DNA of 64,000 nt from Bacillota bacterium (lineage in GTDB: Bacteria; Bacillota; Clostridia; Christensenellales; Pumilibacteraceae). Shown one piece after another: positions 16,012 through 26,856 of this stretch (within the stretch, counting starts at the first letter, position 1; each line of letters opens with the position of its first letter). Position numbers and translations under genes: made by a program. The stretch lies in assembly GCA_009777485.1 (NCBI GenBank), contig WRLT01000011.1:1-64000 (forward strand), in the 5' to 3' direction. The notes under the pieces are model-generated. The model was not told the DNA's origin, made no database searches, and worked only from the letters and a program-made list of their open reading frames with translations.

Positions 16012-18861
16012 ATGAGAAGCAGTTTTTATATGTCAACCGATAAAAAGCCCTACGCACTGCGGCGGGCGTGTGCGGCGGCACTGCTGGCAGTGCTGCTGTT
16101 TACGCTTTTGCTTTCGGGTTTCGGCGCGGCGGCTAGCGTTTTTGCCGTGCAAGAAAATCCGCAAATCAGCGTAAGCGAGGTAAATCCCGAATACCTGCAA
16201 TATGTGGACGACCTTGAAAACGGCGTAGACATTTATGCAAAATACGGCGGAATAATGCCGTCTCCGCGCATGTCCGCGCCCGCGCAAGCTGTTACTTCTG
16301 CCGCCGTGCGCACCAACGCCTCCGTATCGGCGGTTAGCTACGACCCGCGCACCTATAACCTTACCACCCCCGTTAAAGACCAAGACCGCAACGGCGTATG
16401 CTGGGCGTTTGCCGCAATCGGCGCGGCGGAAACGTACATAAAAGTAAACTTGGGGCGTACCTTAACGTTTTCTGAGGAACATTTACGCTTTTTATATTCC
16501 GCAAGCAATCCCGACAGCGTATTTCGCCGCCATGCCGACGGAGGCGGAAACTTTGAAATCGCGGCATCGTATTTTATGAACCGCGACGGCGTAGTGTTGG
16601 AAAGCGATGTTCCGTATCGCGGGCAAACAGGGCAGCTTTATCCTATTGGGCTGATAGACGAAGCCGAAACGCGCTATTTTATTAGCGGAACGATTGAAAT
16701 CGCGCCCGATATTCAAAGCATGAAAACAGCCGTATCGCGGTACGGTTCGGTATCGGTAACCCTCTGGGCAGGAGACGGCGTAAATCCTAATTCTATGACC
16801 GAATACTATAATTCCGCAACGGCCGCGCAATATTATTCGGGCAGCGACGAACCTAACCATGCCGTGCTGATAGTAGGGTGGGACGATAACTTTTCGCGCG
16901 ATAACTTTTTATCCTCTGTATCGCGCCCCGTTTCAAACGGCGCGTGGCTTGCCAAAAACAGTTGGGGCAGCGACTGGGGCGATGACGGGTACTTTTGGGT
17001 TTCTTACGAGGATAATTCGCTGCTTAATCCTAGCGGCAGCAATTGGGCGGTTAGCGGTGTAGAAAATGCAAACGACGATAAAAAATCCTTATCGTATGCC
17101 GAAAGTACGCCGTGGGGCAGTATCATTATCGATAACCGCGCACTAATGGCAAACGTATTTACTATCAACTCTGCGGACGCGCAAAATTATCTGCTTACCG
17201 ACGTTACGTTTTTTGCCGCTACGGAAGGCCCGTCGCATGCAGGCTATACCTACGGAATTTATGTTGTTCCGTTTTCGGGTTCGGCCTCTTCTATACCTAA
17301 CATTTCGCAGCTTTCGAGCCATACGCCCAAAGCCGAAGGAAGTATAGTCGCGCAAGGCTGGTACACGATTGCACTGGACGAGCCGCTTTCGTTTACAGAG
17401 GGGCAGTACGCTGTAATTATAGACCTGCGTGCTTCCGGTTCGAGAGTAGACCTTTCCTACGAATGGGGCGACTTAGGCGTTAACCCTACGTTTAGCCCTA
17501 CCTTTACGGCAGGCCGCAGTTTTTATTTAAGCGGCAGTTCTTGGACTGCGCTTACACACTCCGGCAGCCACGCCAACTGCGGAAATTTTGCTATAAAAGC
17601 AAATCTAACGCGCAAAGCAGCCCACTCACTGCACACGCAGCCCTCCGCGCCCGAAACCGTTTTCCGCAACGACAGCGCGGCATTGCCCATCGCACTTTTG
17701 CCTAACGGCACACTTTTTAATTATTTGGTTAATGAGGCAGGTAAGCCGCTGCTGCAAGGCGCAGACTACACCGTAAACGCAGACTCCACCGTGCTTACCT
17801 TATCGGCGGCATTTTTAGCAGAACTGCCGATAAATTATAGCGTATACATACGGGCGCATTTTTCGTTTGGAGAGCCTGTCGAATTTACTTTGCACCCGCG
17901 AATCCCCACCATAATATCGGTAAACATTATAGGCTTTCCGCGCATAGGCAACACGCTAAACGCAGAGGCAGTGTTTAACTACGAGCCGTTTGTTCCGCCC
18001 GATATAAGCATTTCGTGGCAAATATCCTCTAACGGAACGGTGTGGTTAGATTATGATACGCCGTACGAATCGGTTCAGCTTACCGAAGAACATTTGGGCA
18101 AATTTTTCCGCGCACGCGCCGAATCCGATAACGAAACGGCTAGGGGAGACGTATTTAGCGCAAGTACGGGCGCGGTAACGTTTCCGCTTACCGCAATCAG
18201 CTTTACCCAAACTCCGCCCGAATCGCTAAGGCTGGGGCAAAGCCACACATTCAGCATACAAGAAAATAACGGCTTTCCGATTTCGGCGCAAGAGTTAAAA
18301 ATAACCGTTTCGCACGGGACGGTGGAAAACGGCGTTTATTTTGTAGGCGGCAGTATCGAAAACGGCACACAAGTAACCGTTATGCTTATACTGATAGAAG
18401 ACGAAACCCTTTTTGTAGAATGGATTTTTACCGTCTTTACTACTACGTTTAACGATTCGTGGATTACGCTGCCGCCGCCGCCCGAAGAGGGTATCCCGTT
18501 CACTTTTGCCCCCACCGTTACGTTTGAACTGCCCGAAACAGGCGGATTTGATACCGTGCTGATAAACGGCACGGCTATCGACGGCCTTACCTTTACGCCC
18601 GAAGAAAGCGGCGTCTACGAAATCCGCTTTTTTAACTCTCAAACGGGCGAAATTACGGAGGCGTTTACGTGGGAGGTGTCCTTCGAAATCCCTCCGCCGC
18701 CCACCCTTTGGGAACAAATTATCAACTTTATGACAGACAACCTGATGTGGATTGTTATCGGCGTAGCCGCATTTATAGTATTAATCGTTTTGTTTAGCGT
18801 TATTAAGCGCATCCGCCGCCAAAAAAGAAGTACGCCCACCCGCAGGCCGCCCCCCAGATAA
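16012..18861 (+). CDS. Surface-anchored papain-like cysteine protease (C1)
   Basis: 949 aa. The signal peptide covers about residues 17-45. The C1 peptidase domain has the oxyanion Gln124 and nucleophile Cys130 in VKDQDRNGVCWAF, His283 in NHAVLIVGW and Asn316 in KNSWGSDWGDDGYF. Next comes a beta-sandwich lectin-like region often fused to bacterial C1A enzymes, then Ig-like domains (about 545-900). A final membrane helix (about 909-931) has a basic tail, so the enzyme is expected to be displayed outside the cell. Together with the S8 protease it suggests a proteolytic, protein-degrading lifestyle. ATG 16012 is preferred because the promoter leaves only 8 nt; ATG 16030 is the alternative. No terminator is visible after it. 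Confidence 0.93.
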   Translation: MRSSFYMSTDKKPYALRRACAAALLAVLLFTLLLSGFGAAASVFAVQENPQISVSEVNPEYLQYVDDLENGVDIYAKYGGIMPSPRMSAPAQAVTSAAVRTNASVSAVSYDPRTYNLTTPVKDQDRNGVCWAFAAIGAAETYIKVNLGRTLTFSEEHLRFLYSASNPDSVFRRHADGGGNFEIAASYFMNRDGVVLESDVPYRGQTGQLYPIGLIDEAETRYFISGTIEIAPDIQSMKTAVSRYGSVSVTLWAGDGVNPNSMTEYYNSATAAQYYSGSDEPNHAVLIVGWDDNFSRDNFLSSVSRPVSNGAWLAKNSWGSDWGDDGYFWVSYEDNSLLNPSGSNWAVSGVENANDDKKSLSYAESTPWGSIIIDNRALMANVFTINSADAQNYLLTDVTFFAATEGPSHAGYTYGIYVVPFSGSASSIPNISQLSSHTPKAEGSIVAQGWYTIALDEPLSFTEGQYAVIIDLRASGSRVDLSYEWGDLGVNPTFSPTFTAGRSFYLSGSSWTALTHSGSHANCGNFAIKANLTRKAAHSLHTQPSAPETVFRNDSAALPIALLPNGTLFNYLVNEAGKPLLQGADYTVNADSTVLTLSAAFLAELPINYSVYIRAHFSFGEPVEFTLHPRIPTIISVNIIGFPRIGNTLNAEAVFNYEPFVPPDISISWQISSNGTVWLDYDTPYESVQLTEEHLGKFFRARAESDNETARGDVFSASTGAVTFPLTAISFTQTPPESLRLGQSHTFSIQENNGFPISAQELKITVSHGTVENGVYFVGGSIENGTQVTVMLILIEDETLFVEWIFTVFTTTFNDSWITLPPPPEEGIPFTFAPTVTFELPETGGFDTVLINGTAIDGLTFTPEESGVYEIRFFNSQTGEITEAFTWEVSFEIPPPPTLWEQIINFMTDNLMWIVIGVAAFIVLIVLFSVIKRIRRQKRSTPTRRPPPR

Positions 18862-18900
18862 AAATCCACTTTTTACCATAAAAAATTTGTAAAATAAGAC

Positions 18901-18930
18901 TTGACAAAATCGCATAAGATATACTATAAT
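18901..18930 (+). promoter_or_regulatory. Promoter of the giant lipoprotein gene
   Basis: -35 TTGACA (18901-18906), 18-bp spacer, -10 TATAAT (18925-18930), giving a leader of about 115 nt before ATG 19053. Confidence 0.8.
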
Positions 18931-18953
18931 ATTAGGTAAGTCCATATTTTTTT

Positions 18954-19019
18954 AAAAGAGGCTAGCCTCTTTTACTTAATTGCCTTGCGGCAATTAAGTA
19001 AATAAGAAAAAGTCTTATT
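18954..19019 (+). other. Three consecutive hairpins in the 5' leader
   Basis: A 20-nt perfect palindrome (18954-18973, AAAAGAGGC centre TAG) is followed by a 13-bp stem with TTGC loop (18972-19001, arms TTACTTAATTGCC / GGCAATTAAGTAA) and then a 7-bp stem (19001-19019, AATAAGA / TCTTATT). The AGAGGAG ribosome site lies after them, so they could stabilise the mRNA or control translation. Confidence 0.7.
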
Positions 19020-19052
19020 AAGAAATATTTTTTAAATGGAGAGGAGATTTTA

Positions 19053-22000
19053 ATGATGAAAAAGAAAAGCAGTATTTTTACGGTAGTATTATGCTTGATT
19101 TTGGCGTTCGGCGTTTTTTTAACCGCTTGCCGCAAGCCGTTGCGCGAGCCGCCGCCCCACGTAACGGGCATAACCGTTAAAACACCTCCCGACAAAGTTA
19201 GCTATAATTCGGGCGAAACCTTTGCGCCCGCAGGTTTAGTAATAACCGCCGCACTAAGCGACGGCACGTCAAAAGACGTTGCCTACGCAGCGGAGGCATC
19301 CGCCTTTACGTTTACGCCTAGCCTTTCTACAATATTAACGTCGGCTACGCAAAACGTAACCATAACATACGGCGGCCAATCCGTTCAGCAAGCCATAACG
19401 GTTACAGCACCGCCTACAACATCGCTTGCGTCTATTGCAATCAATCAGCCGCACCCTCAAACCGTTTACGCAGAGGGCGAATTCTTTAACCCCGCTAATT
19501 TAGAAATTACCGCAACCATGTCTAACAGCACCACGCAGGTTTTCACCTACGCGGCGAACGCGGCAGGCTTTTCATTCAACCCCAATCTCACTACGGCACT
19601 TACTCCTCTAAACGATAAAATCACCGTTACCTACACGCACAACGGCACGGCACGCAGTGCGGATTTGCCTATCACGGTAAACGCCGAAAGCGCACAGCTT
19701 TCCTCTATTACAGTAAGCGGCGATTTCGAAACCGAATATTTCGAGGGCGCTGCCTTTAACCCGTCAGGCTTAGTAGTTACGGCGCATTACGAGGGCGGCG
19801 CAACCCAAGACGTTACGGCGCAAGCAACGCTTTCTAATAACGTAATGCCCGCGTTTAACCCCTCCTTAGCCGTAGAAGATACGGACGGTATAGAAAAAAT
19901 GCCGCACAACGTAACCGTTACGTATCAAGAGGGCGGCGTAACCGAAACCGCCAACATTGCGGTTAAGGTGTTAGAACTAGATGCAGATGCCATTGCAGGC
20001 TTTGATATGTTCTCCGAATTCGCAGACGGCTATGTTTCGGCCCTTACGCTGCAAATCGGCGGCACAGACGGTTTGGCTACGGGCGCAGGACATCAAATCA
20101 CCGATATGCTAGTGGCAGAACCGCACAACAAAGCCAACCAACCTGTTACCGACAACTTAGTTTGGGATTGGGAATCCTCCGACCCGACCATAGTTGCCCT
20201 CAGTGAAGAGGACGCGGGCGGCGGCATAATCGTTGCCAATCTTACCGCCCTTAAAGCAGGCACGGCAATCATTACCGTTACGGCAGAAAACGGCGTTTCG
20301 GCGCAGGTAGAAGTTACCGTGCGTGTAATGGTATTAAGCGTTGCGCTTACCAACGCAGGCCCGATTGCCCTAAGTATAGATAAAGACGGCGTTGCCCAAA
20401 CCGAACAGCTTAACTACGAATTTACCACCGCATCCAATCTAACCCCCAGCGACAACAACGTTACTTTCAGCGTAACGACGGGTACGGCAGTTTCTGTCAG
20501 CGATACGGGACTTATTACAGCCGCAGCAGACGGCGCGGCAACCGTCCGCATTACCGCCGCTAATCACGGACACCCCAAAACCGCCGACATTACCGTAAAC
20601 GTAACGGTAGCCGCAACGGGCGTAACGCTTACGGGCGGCAATGCCACTTTACACGTCAATCCCATCTCCCCGCAAATCGATACGCACACCCTTACGGCAC
20701 AGGTTTCTAACCACGCCGCCGCCTCCAATACAAACATCGTTTGGACAGTTCGCAACGCACAAGACGAGGACGTAACGAACATCGCCGCCGTTATCGGCTT
20801 TACTATCAACAACGGCACGGTTGAAATTACCGCTAAAACCGTAGGCGTATTTACGGTACGCGCTGCGGCCGCCGACGACAGCACGGTGTACGAAGAAGTA
20901 ACCATCACCGTACCGTATATCCCCGTAAGCAGTGTTTCTATAACCCCGCTTACCCTTAACTTTGACCTTACAGACAACTTTGCACCCGTACAAGCGCTTG
21001 CCCATGTAGTGCCCGCTAACGCATCCGACTATATCTTTGCATGGACTATACACGATTCCTCCGTTGCAAACGTAATCGAAATAGGCGACACCCTCACGGG
21101 CGATGTTATCAGCGGTGGCACAGACGGCAGCAGCGTATACGTTAAACCGCTAAACGCAGGCAGTGCAGTACTGCGCCTTACCGTAACCTGCGCCGAAAAT
21201 AGCACGGTGCACGAATATAACCGCACGGTAAACGTAGCCGCCGCGCCTATTTTGGTAGACGATATATCTATCCGCGATGCGCTTGAAGCCCCCCTTACAG
21301 CAGGCTTAACCCTCTACGCCGATGCAAACGGGCGCACGGCAGAAAACAATACGGCACAATTTACCTACGTGCTAGACCCCGCAGACGCAACGCAATTAAA
21401 TATTGTATGGAGCACCAGCAATGCGGCAGTTATTACAGTAGACCAAGACGGCTTAGTAACCGTCGTAGGCGTAGGCACGGCTAACGTAATCGTTACCGAC
21501 ACCGTAAGCGGAGAATACGACGAATACGAAATCACCGTTGCGGCGGTTGCCGTTGCGTCCATTGCCTTTGCGGCGTTCCCCGATAACGTATACACCGAGG
21601 GCAATGTCCTTAACACCCAAAACCTCCGCCTAACCGTTACCTTTAACGACGGTTCGGTTGATAACAATGTAGCCGTTGACAGCTTTACGGGCGAGGGGCG
21701 CAATATATCCTTGCGTCTTGCCGACAACACCGAAGTTAATAGCAGCTATCAGCTTAAAATAGGCGACACCCAAATTTTTGCGGTGCATAACTACGGATTA
21801 AGCGGTGCGATATCCTCCGCCGCCCAAGCCCTAACCGTAAACTATAAAGAAGTAGCGTCTATCGAACTGCTTGCAAGCCCTAATGTAGAATACTACGCGG
21901 GCAACCTCTTTAATCCCGAAGGCTTAGAAATTAAGGTTGTGTATAATAACGGCGACGAAGAAATTATCGAAATCACCGACAAAGACGTTCTGCAAGGCGT

Positions 22001-25000
22001 TTCGTTCCGCTTTGGCGGCGCGGCTTTCGCCTTAACTACACCCCTTGCCTTAGCGCACGGCGGCACCGAAGAAGTAGGCGGTATCCAAGTAGGCAAGTTT
22101 ATCGTGCGTTTCACTACCGATAACACTACCGATACCTATGCAGAACTGCGCTTAACGCTTACAGTAAAAGTACCCGTAGAAGAAATAGAGTTGGGCAGTG
22201 CAGACGGCGGAATTTGGGCAAACAACACCCTGCGCCTTGCCGCAAACGGCAGTGCCATGTTTAAAGAAGCAACCGTTTCCGCTACTGTTCTACCAGCTGC
22301 GGCAGCGCAAGGAGTAGTATGGTCTACGGATGCACTTGCATCGATGGCAACCATAGACCCCGCAACAGGAAAAATCACCCTAGCCGATACAGCAGCGGCA
22401 ACAGATACCTTTACCGTTACCGTTACGGCTGCGGACACTATTAATAATCCGCTGTACGGCGCAGGCGCAATTACCGCCTTCTTCTCCGTAGAAGTGTTTG
22501 ACTTTGCCGTAAGCGATGATGTTCAAATCCATAACAGCCTAAATGCAGACATCACCGCCCAAACCCTCTACGGCGACATCGGCGACACCTTTACCTTTGC
22601 CGCATTTATAGACGGCACAGACGTAAACCGCTACGCAAGCATTTTATGGGAGGCAGACGGAGCAGCGGTTACCGTTTCTAGCCCTAACCTCACAGGCGAA
22701 AGCCTTTCCGTTGAGGCCGAGTCAAGCGGCACCGTAACCGTGCGCCTAACCGTAAAAACGCTAGAACACGGCGCGGACGCAGGCTTTGTAAAAGAAGTAA
22801 CGCTGATTATCAACACCCGCATAACCGCCAGCCCCTTAACGGGCGTAATAACCCCGATAGGCAACGCGGCACCCTCTACCGATATCGACAACGGCACAGG
22901 CTTTACTGCCGCCTTAGTGTGGGAGGGTAACCCCGCAACGTTTGATTACTCAACCGCCTACACGGCAGAAATCACCCTTACAGCAGCCACAGGCTACACC
23001 TTTAAAGGCGTGTTTGCCGATACCGCCGCAATCGCAGGCTTTACCGTAAACGGCAATGCACCCGAATTTGTATCCAACAGCGGCACACAGCTTGTCTTTA
23101 CCGTAACATTCCCCGAAACCTCTAACGATGTGCAACCCGTAGATGCCGCGCCGATAACAGGCGTGGTTGCCCCTGCGGTACACGCCGCGCCCTCTACCGC
23201 TATTAACAACGGCACAGGCTTTACCGCCGCCCTAGCATGGACAGACGGCGCGTTTACAGGCGGCGGAAACTTCGGCTTTGATACCGCCTACACCGCAACC
23301 ATAACCCTCACAGCGGCAGCAACCGGTATTATAGACCGCACATTTGCCTCCTACACCGATACTGCCTCTATCGCAGGCTTTACGGTACACGGCATTGCGC
23401 CCGTGTGGGTTTCTAACAATGCCGGCACCTTAGTCTTTACCGTAACATTCCCTCTAACAGACGCGGCAATCAACGCCGCCGCGCCCGAAATAACTACACA
23501 CCCCCTTAGTGGTTCGGTAGACTTAGGCGGCACGCGCGTACTAACGGTAGAAGCAACTTCGCCCGACGGGGGAGAGCTAAGCTATCAATGGTACTCTAAT
23601 ACTTCTGCCTCTAACAGCGGCGGCGCGCCTATCGCAGACGCAACAAGCAATACGTACAGCGTACCCGCCAACGCAGACAACACCTATTACTATTATGTAG
23701 AAGTAACCAACACCAACACCAATCCTCCTATAAACAACATCACCATCGCCACTACCCCTAGCAACGTAGCCACCGTCACGGTGGTAGATCCCAACCAAGC
23801 GGCGTCTATCCGTTGGACATGGCTAAGCCACTGGTTAAGAACAGGCAATCTGCTAGGTTCGGACGATTCTCAAACAGGCGAAACGGCCGATAACGATAAC
23901 AGAACCGCCGCAAACTACACACTTACAGGCCACGCAGACGCCTCCGCCACTGCGGGTACTCCGTTTGCGCCTGCTGATCGTGCTTTGGTCGGCGCATTCA
24001 ATGGGGGTGGCTTTGAAATCCGTAATCTTAACGCAACAGGCGGGCTTTTCGCAAACATGAATAATGCGAATTCACGCGTAGAAAACTTAACCTTTGTAAA
24101 TCCCGTTATCAACGCAACGGGTACTGCGGGATTAATCTCAAATTTCGGCAGAAACGGACAAATCAACAACATTACAGTAAAAAACCTTATCTTTACCACT
24201 ACCGCTGCTGTTAATGCGGGCGCGCTTATCGGCTGGAACGATGACGCTGTTATGTCGTTTACAAATTGTAACGTAGAGGTGGTGTTCGAGTCCACTGGTA
24301 GCAGCGACAACACTGGCGTCGGCGGTTTTGTCGGGTTAGTGTACCGTCGCTTAGACTTTACCGATTGCACGATAGATGTTACGTTTAAAGACAGCGGAAC
24401 CAATCGTGGCGGACTGGCGGGACGGGTTCTTGGCGGCACGGGTATCGAAATGTCAGGCGGCAAAATCATTACACGATGGGAGGCGGCTGGCGGCAGCAAC
24501 ATTGGCGGAGTAATAGGCTTGCATACGCAACCGCTAAATAATACTTTTACTAACGTTGATATCGAATTCCACTACGCCAATACCGTAGATAGGATGGGCG
24601 GTATTTTCGGCAGAACGGAGTCAAATCACCAAAATACGTTTACCCTCGTTACGCTGTTGCTTAACGAAACGGGTAACGGCTATTTAGCAGACCAACGTGC
24701 AATTGTAGGTGACTTTACCAATGAAATCGGACTTAACGGTGTCAATTATAGTCACGGCAACCTTATCGCCACAGGGGACGGCGGTATTGCCCAAAGCACC
24801 ATTCAGCTTAGCCGCCGCAAAAACGGCGTAACGGGTGCAACGGTTAATGCGGGCAGTACACACGCCGTAACCTACTTCGCAACCCAAAACTTTAACCCCG
24901 CAGGACTTGTGCTAGACGTAACATATGCGGCAGGTATGACGGGCCCCGCTACGGTAGCATACACGGGCAACGAAGGCGACTTTACCTTTACCCCCGCGCT

Positions 25001-26747
25001 TAACGTAAGCCTAACCCCCGCCGTTACGCAAATTACGGTATCGTATCATTACCAAACCATTATTATCCCTATCACAGTAACCCCTATATCGGTTACAAGT
25101 ATTGCCATAACCTCTATGCCTACTAAGCTAGACTACTTCGAAAACGAGGCCTTTGACCTAACTGGCCTAGTTATTCAGCCGGACCTTAACTTCGGTTCGG
25201 TAAGCGCAGTAACCTATAATTCGGATATAGCAGACCAATTTACCGTATCGCTTTCTTCTGGCGGTGCGCCGCTAGCAGGTCTGCCGTCCGATACAACGGC
25301 TGTATGGGTAGGCTATCAAGGCGCGTGGGCGCAAATCACAGGCATAACCGTAGAAACGCCTATCCCTGTAACGGGCATTACCGTAACGGGCGATGAGGTA
25401 ACGGGCGGCGCGTTAGAGCTGCCGCAAGGTAGAACCGCACAGCTTAGTGCAGAGGTTGCCCCGATAGACGCAGATATCAAAACGGTTACATGGGTTTCAA
25501 GCAACCCTAGTTTTGCCACTGTCAGCGCGGACGGACTGGTTACGGCAGTAGCCGAAGGTACAACAGTAATTACCGCAACCACCGTAGGCTTAGCCTCAGA
25601 CGGCCAACCCCGCACCGCAACGGTAACGGTAACCGTAACCGCCCGCGCCGATGAGCCTATACCCGATGACGGCCGTACCGTTGCAGAGGTAAGCACGTGG
25701 GCGGAATTTAGAGCCGCGCTAAATGTAAATCAACACGTTTACTTGCTTAACGACATCACCATGCCGAGCGAAGAGCCTGCGTGGACAGCCGCAAACTTCG
25801 AGTTTACCCACATTTTAGAGGGCAACAACAAAAGCCTTATAGACTTCCGCTTAGACGGCGGCACAGGCAACAACGGCTTATTTACCAATTTAGGAGTTCA
25901 AAGCGGTGCTAAGGCGATTGACCGCGTAGGCAGAGTGCAAAATCTTACGCTTCTCAGACCTGTTATGACGGCTGGAAACGGAACTAATGTCGGCTTTATA
26001 GCGGGTAGAATATGGCAAGGTGAACGAATGGGTTATATCAATAATGTTCACATGAAGGACGCAGTAATCCACTCAACAGCAAACGGACCGAAAGGCGGTT
26101 TTGTAGGGTTTATGAACGATAGAGGCGAACTGATTTTAGACAACTCTTCGTTTGAAGGCACGATATACGGCAATGGTAATTTCCAAAACTTCGGCGGCGC
26201 AATCGGTCTAAACACTAGCGGTTATTTATTGTCAAGGAACTTTGTGTTAGACATAACGCTAAATGACTCAGCGGCAGAACGCTGGGGCGGACTTATCGGA
26301 AGCGTACAAGGGGATAGCAATATTATAATAATCGAAAACCTAAATGCCACAGTACGCATTACAGGTACGGCAGGAAACAATCGTCAAGGCGGGCTTTTTG
26401 GTGAGATTACCCAAGCTCCTAACCAAGCTAATATGACGCAATCTGCGCCGCAAGCTACCTATGATGCGTTAAACTCCGGCAGAACCCGAGTTGTAAACGG
26501 CACTATCCAAGTAACGGCGGTAGTGGATATCGAAATTACCAACACAAATTGGAACAATAACGACCGCGGAGGAATTGTCGGTTGGACGATTGCCAGTTAC
26601 GGTACTCTTTCCGGTTCCGAAGGCTTTATGACCATTACAGGCACTGTATACGGAGGGCGCGAGAATCAACGTTTTGCAGGCAACCCCTCAAATATCCCCG
26701 GCACGGTAAACGTTACAGACCTAAACTGGGCGGCAACCCGACCCTAA
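19053..26747 (+). CDS. Giant multidomain surface lipoprotein
   Basis: 2564 aa. The signal peptide ends in LTAC. The body is a chain of bacterial Ig-like domains. Big_3-type units carry VKTPPDKVSYNSGETF and similar NPA/PSGL signatures (about 30-330 and later), and Big_2-type units carry VSATVSADG-like strands such as ATVSADGLVTAVAEGT (about 2140-2160). Two tandem copies of a S/APLTGVI..NNGTGFTAAL module lie at about 1261-1469, followed by an immunoglobulin-like SYQWYSNTS unit. Two GLUG-like beta-helix regions (about 1584-1916 and 2209-2540) have repeated GG[FL][VI]G turns. Codon choice in the beta-helix parts is less GC-rich than in the Ig parts, suggesting domain shuffling. The role is probably adhesion or substrate binding. 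Start ATG 19053 or 19056, with AGAGGAG upstream. Confidence 0.9.
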   Translation: MMKKKSSIFTVVLCLILAFGVFLTACRKPLREPPPHVTGITVKTPPDKVSYNSGETFAPAGLVITAALSDGTSKDVAYAAEASAFTFTPSLSTILTSATQNVTITYGGQSVQQAITVTAPPTTSLASIAINQPHPQTVYAEGEFFNPANLEITATMSNSTTQVFTYAANAAGFSFNPNLTTALTPLNDKITVTYTHNGTARSADLPITVNAESAQLSSITVSGDFETEYFEGAAFNPSGLVVTAHYEGGATQDVTAQATLSNNVMPAFNPSLAVEDTDGIEKMPHNVTVTYQEGGVTETANIAVKVLELDADAIAGFDMFSEFADGYVSALTLQIGGTDGLATGAGHQITDMLVAEPHNKANQPVTDNLVWDWESSDPTIVALSEEDAGGGIIVANLTALKAGTAIITVTAENGVSAQVEVTVRVMVLSVALTNAGPIALSIDKDGVAQTEQLNYEFTTASNLTPSDNNVTFSVTTGTAVSVSDTGLITAAADGAATVRITAANHGHPKTADITVNVTVAATGVTLTGGNATLHVNPISPQIDTHTLTAQVSNHAAASNTNIVWTVRNAQDEDVTNIAAVIGFTINNGTVEITAKTVGVFTVRAAAADDSTVYEEVTITVPYIPVSSVSITPLTLNFDLTDNFAPVQALAHVVPANASDYIFAWTIHDSSVANVIEIGDTLTGDVISGGTDGSSVYVKPLNAGSAVLRLTVTCAENSTVHEYNRTVNVAAAPILVDDISIRDALEAPLTAGLTLYADANGRTAENNTAQFTYVLDPADATQLNIVWSTSNAAVITVDQDGLVTVVGVGTANVIVTDTVSGEYDEYEITVAAVAVASIAFAAFPDNVYTEGNVLNTQNLRLTVTFNDGSVDNNVAVDSFTGEGRNISLRLADNTEVNSSYQLKIGDTQIFAVHNYGLSGAISSAAQALTVNYKEVASIELLASPNVEYYAGNLFNPEGLEIKVVYNNGDEEIIEITDKDVLQGVSFRFGGAAFALTTPLALAHGGTEEVGGIQVGKFIVRFTTDNTTDTYAELRLTLTVKVPVEEIELGSADGGIWANNTLRLAANGSAMFKEATVSATVLPAAAAQGVVWSTDALASMATIDPATGKITLADTAAATDTFTVTVTAADTINNPLYGAGAITAFFSVEVFDFAVSDDVQIHNSLNADITAQTLYGDIGDTFTFAAFIDGTDVNRYASILWEADGAAVTVSSPNLTGESLSVEAESSGTVTVRLTVKTLEHGADAGFVKEVTLIINTRITASPLTGVITPIGNAAPSTDIDNGTGFTAALVWEGNPATFDYSTAYTAEITLTAATGYTFKGVFADTAAIAGFTVNGNAPEFVSNSGTQLVFTVTFPETSNDVQPVDAAPITGVVAPAVHAAPSTAINNGTGFTAALAWTDGAFTGGGNFGFDTAYTATITLTAAATGIIDRTFASYTDTASIAGFTVHGIAPVWVSNNAGTLVFTVTFPLTDAAINAAAPEITTHPLSGSVDLGGTRVLTVEATSPDGGELSYQWYSNTSASNSGGAPIADATSNTYSVPANADNTYYYYVEVTNTNTNPPINNITIATTPSNVATVTVVDPNQAASIRWTWLSHWLRTGNLLGSDDSQTGETADNDNRTAANYTLTGHADASATAGTPFAPADRALVGAFNGGGFEIRNLNATGGLFANMNNANSRVENLTFVNPVINATGTAGLISNFGRNGQINNITVKNLIFTTTAAVNAGALIGWNDDAVMSFTNCNVEVVFESTGSSDNTGVGGFVGLVYRRLDFTDCTIDVTFKDSGTNRGGLAGRVLGGTGIEMSGGKIITRWEAAGGSNIGGVIGLHTQPLNNTFTNVDIEFHYANTVDRMGGIFGRTESNHQNTFTLVTLLLNETGNGYLADQRAIVGDFTNEIGLNGVNYSHGNLIATGDGGIAQSTIQLSRRKNGVTGATVNAGSTHAVTYFATQNFNPAGLVLDVTYAAGMTGPATVAYTGNEGDFTFTPALNVSLTPAVTQITVSYHYQTIIIPITVTPISVTSIAITSMPTKLDYFENEAFDLTGLVIQPDLNFGSVSAVTYNSDIADQFTVSLSSGGAPLAGLPSDTTAVWVGYQGAWAQITGITVETPIPVTGITVTGDEVTGGALELPQGRTAQLSAEVAPIDADIKTVTWVSSNPSFATVSADGLVTAVAEGTTVITATTVGLASDGQPRTATVTVTVTARADEPIPDDGRTVAEVSTWAEFRAALNVNQHVYLLNDITMPSEEPAWTAANFEFTHILEGNNKSLIDFRLDGGTGNNGLFTNLGVQSGAKAIDRVGRVQNLTLLRPVMTAGNGTNVGFIAGRIWQGERMGYINNVHMKDAVIHSTANGPKGGFVGFMNDRGELILDNSSFEGTIYGNGNFQNFGGAIGLNTSGYLLSRNFVLDITLNDSAAERWGGLIGSVQGDSNIIIIENLNATVRITGTAGNNRQGGLFGEITQAPNQANMTQSAPQATYDALNSGRTRVVNGTIQVTAVVDIEITNTNWNNNDRGGIVGWTIASYGTLSGSEGFMTITGTVYGGRENQRFAGNPSNIPGTVNVTDLNWAATRP

Positions 26748-26783
26748 TCCACCCCCAAAAATTCACTAACCAAACCCAAAAAA

Positions 26784-26817
26784 GGCTTGCAAGGGCAACC
26801 CCCGCGCAAGTCTTTTT
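26784..26817 (+). terminator. Terminator after the giant lipoprotein
   Basis: GGCTTGC pairs with GCAAGTC (one G-T pair) around an AAGGGCAACCCCCGC loop, followed by T5. The same sequence type recurs after the YafQ gene, and its right half recurs at about 27018-27031. Confidence 0.65.
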
Positions 26818-26856
26818 AAATACATTGCAACAGTTGCTAATCTGCTTTTGCAGTTT

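Noticed and set aside
19053-26747. Numerous antisense frames of 60-195 codons inside the giant lipoprotein gene
   Set aside because: They mirror the codon bias of the sense repeats, are Val/Thr/Ser/Ala-rich and lack ribosome sites.
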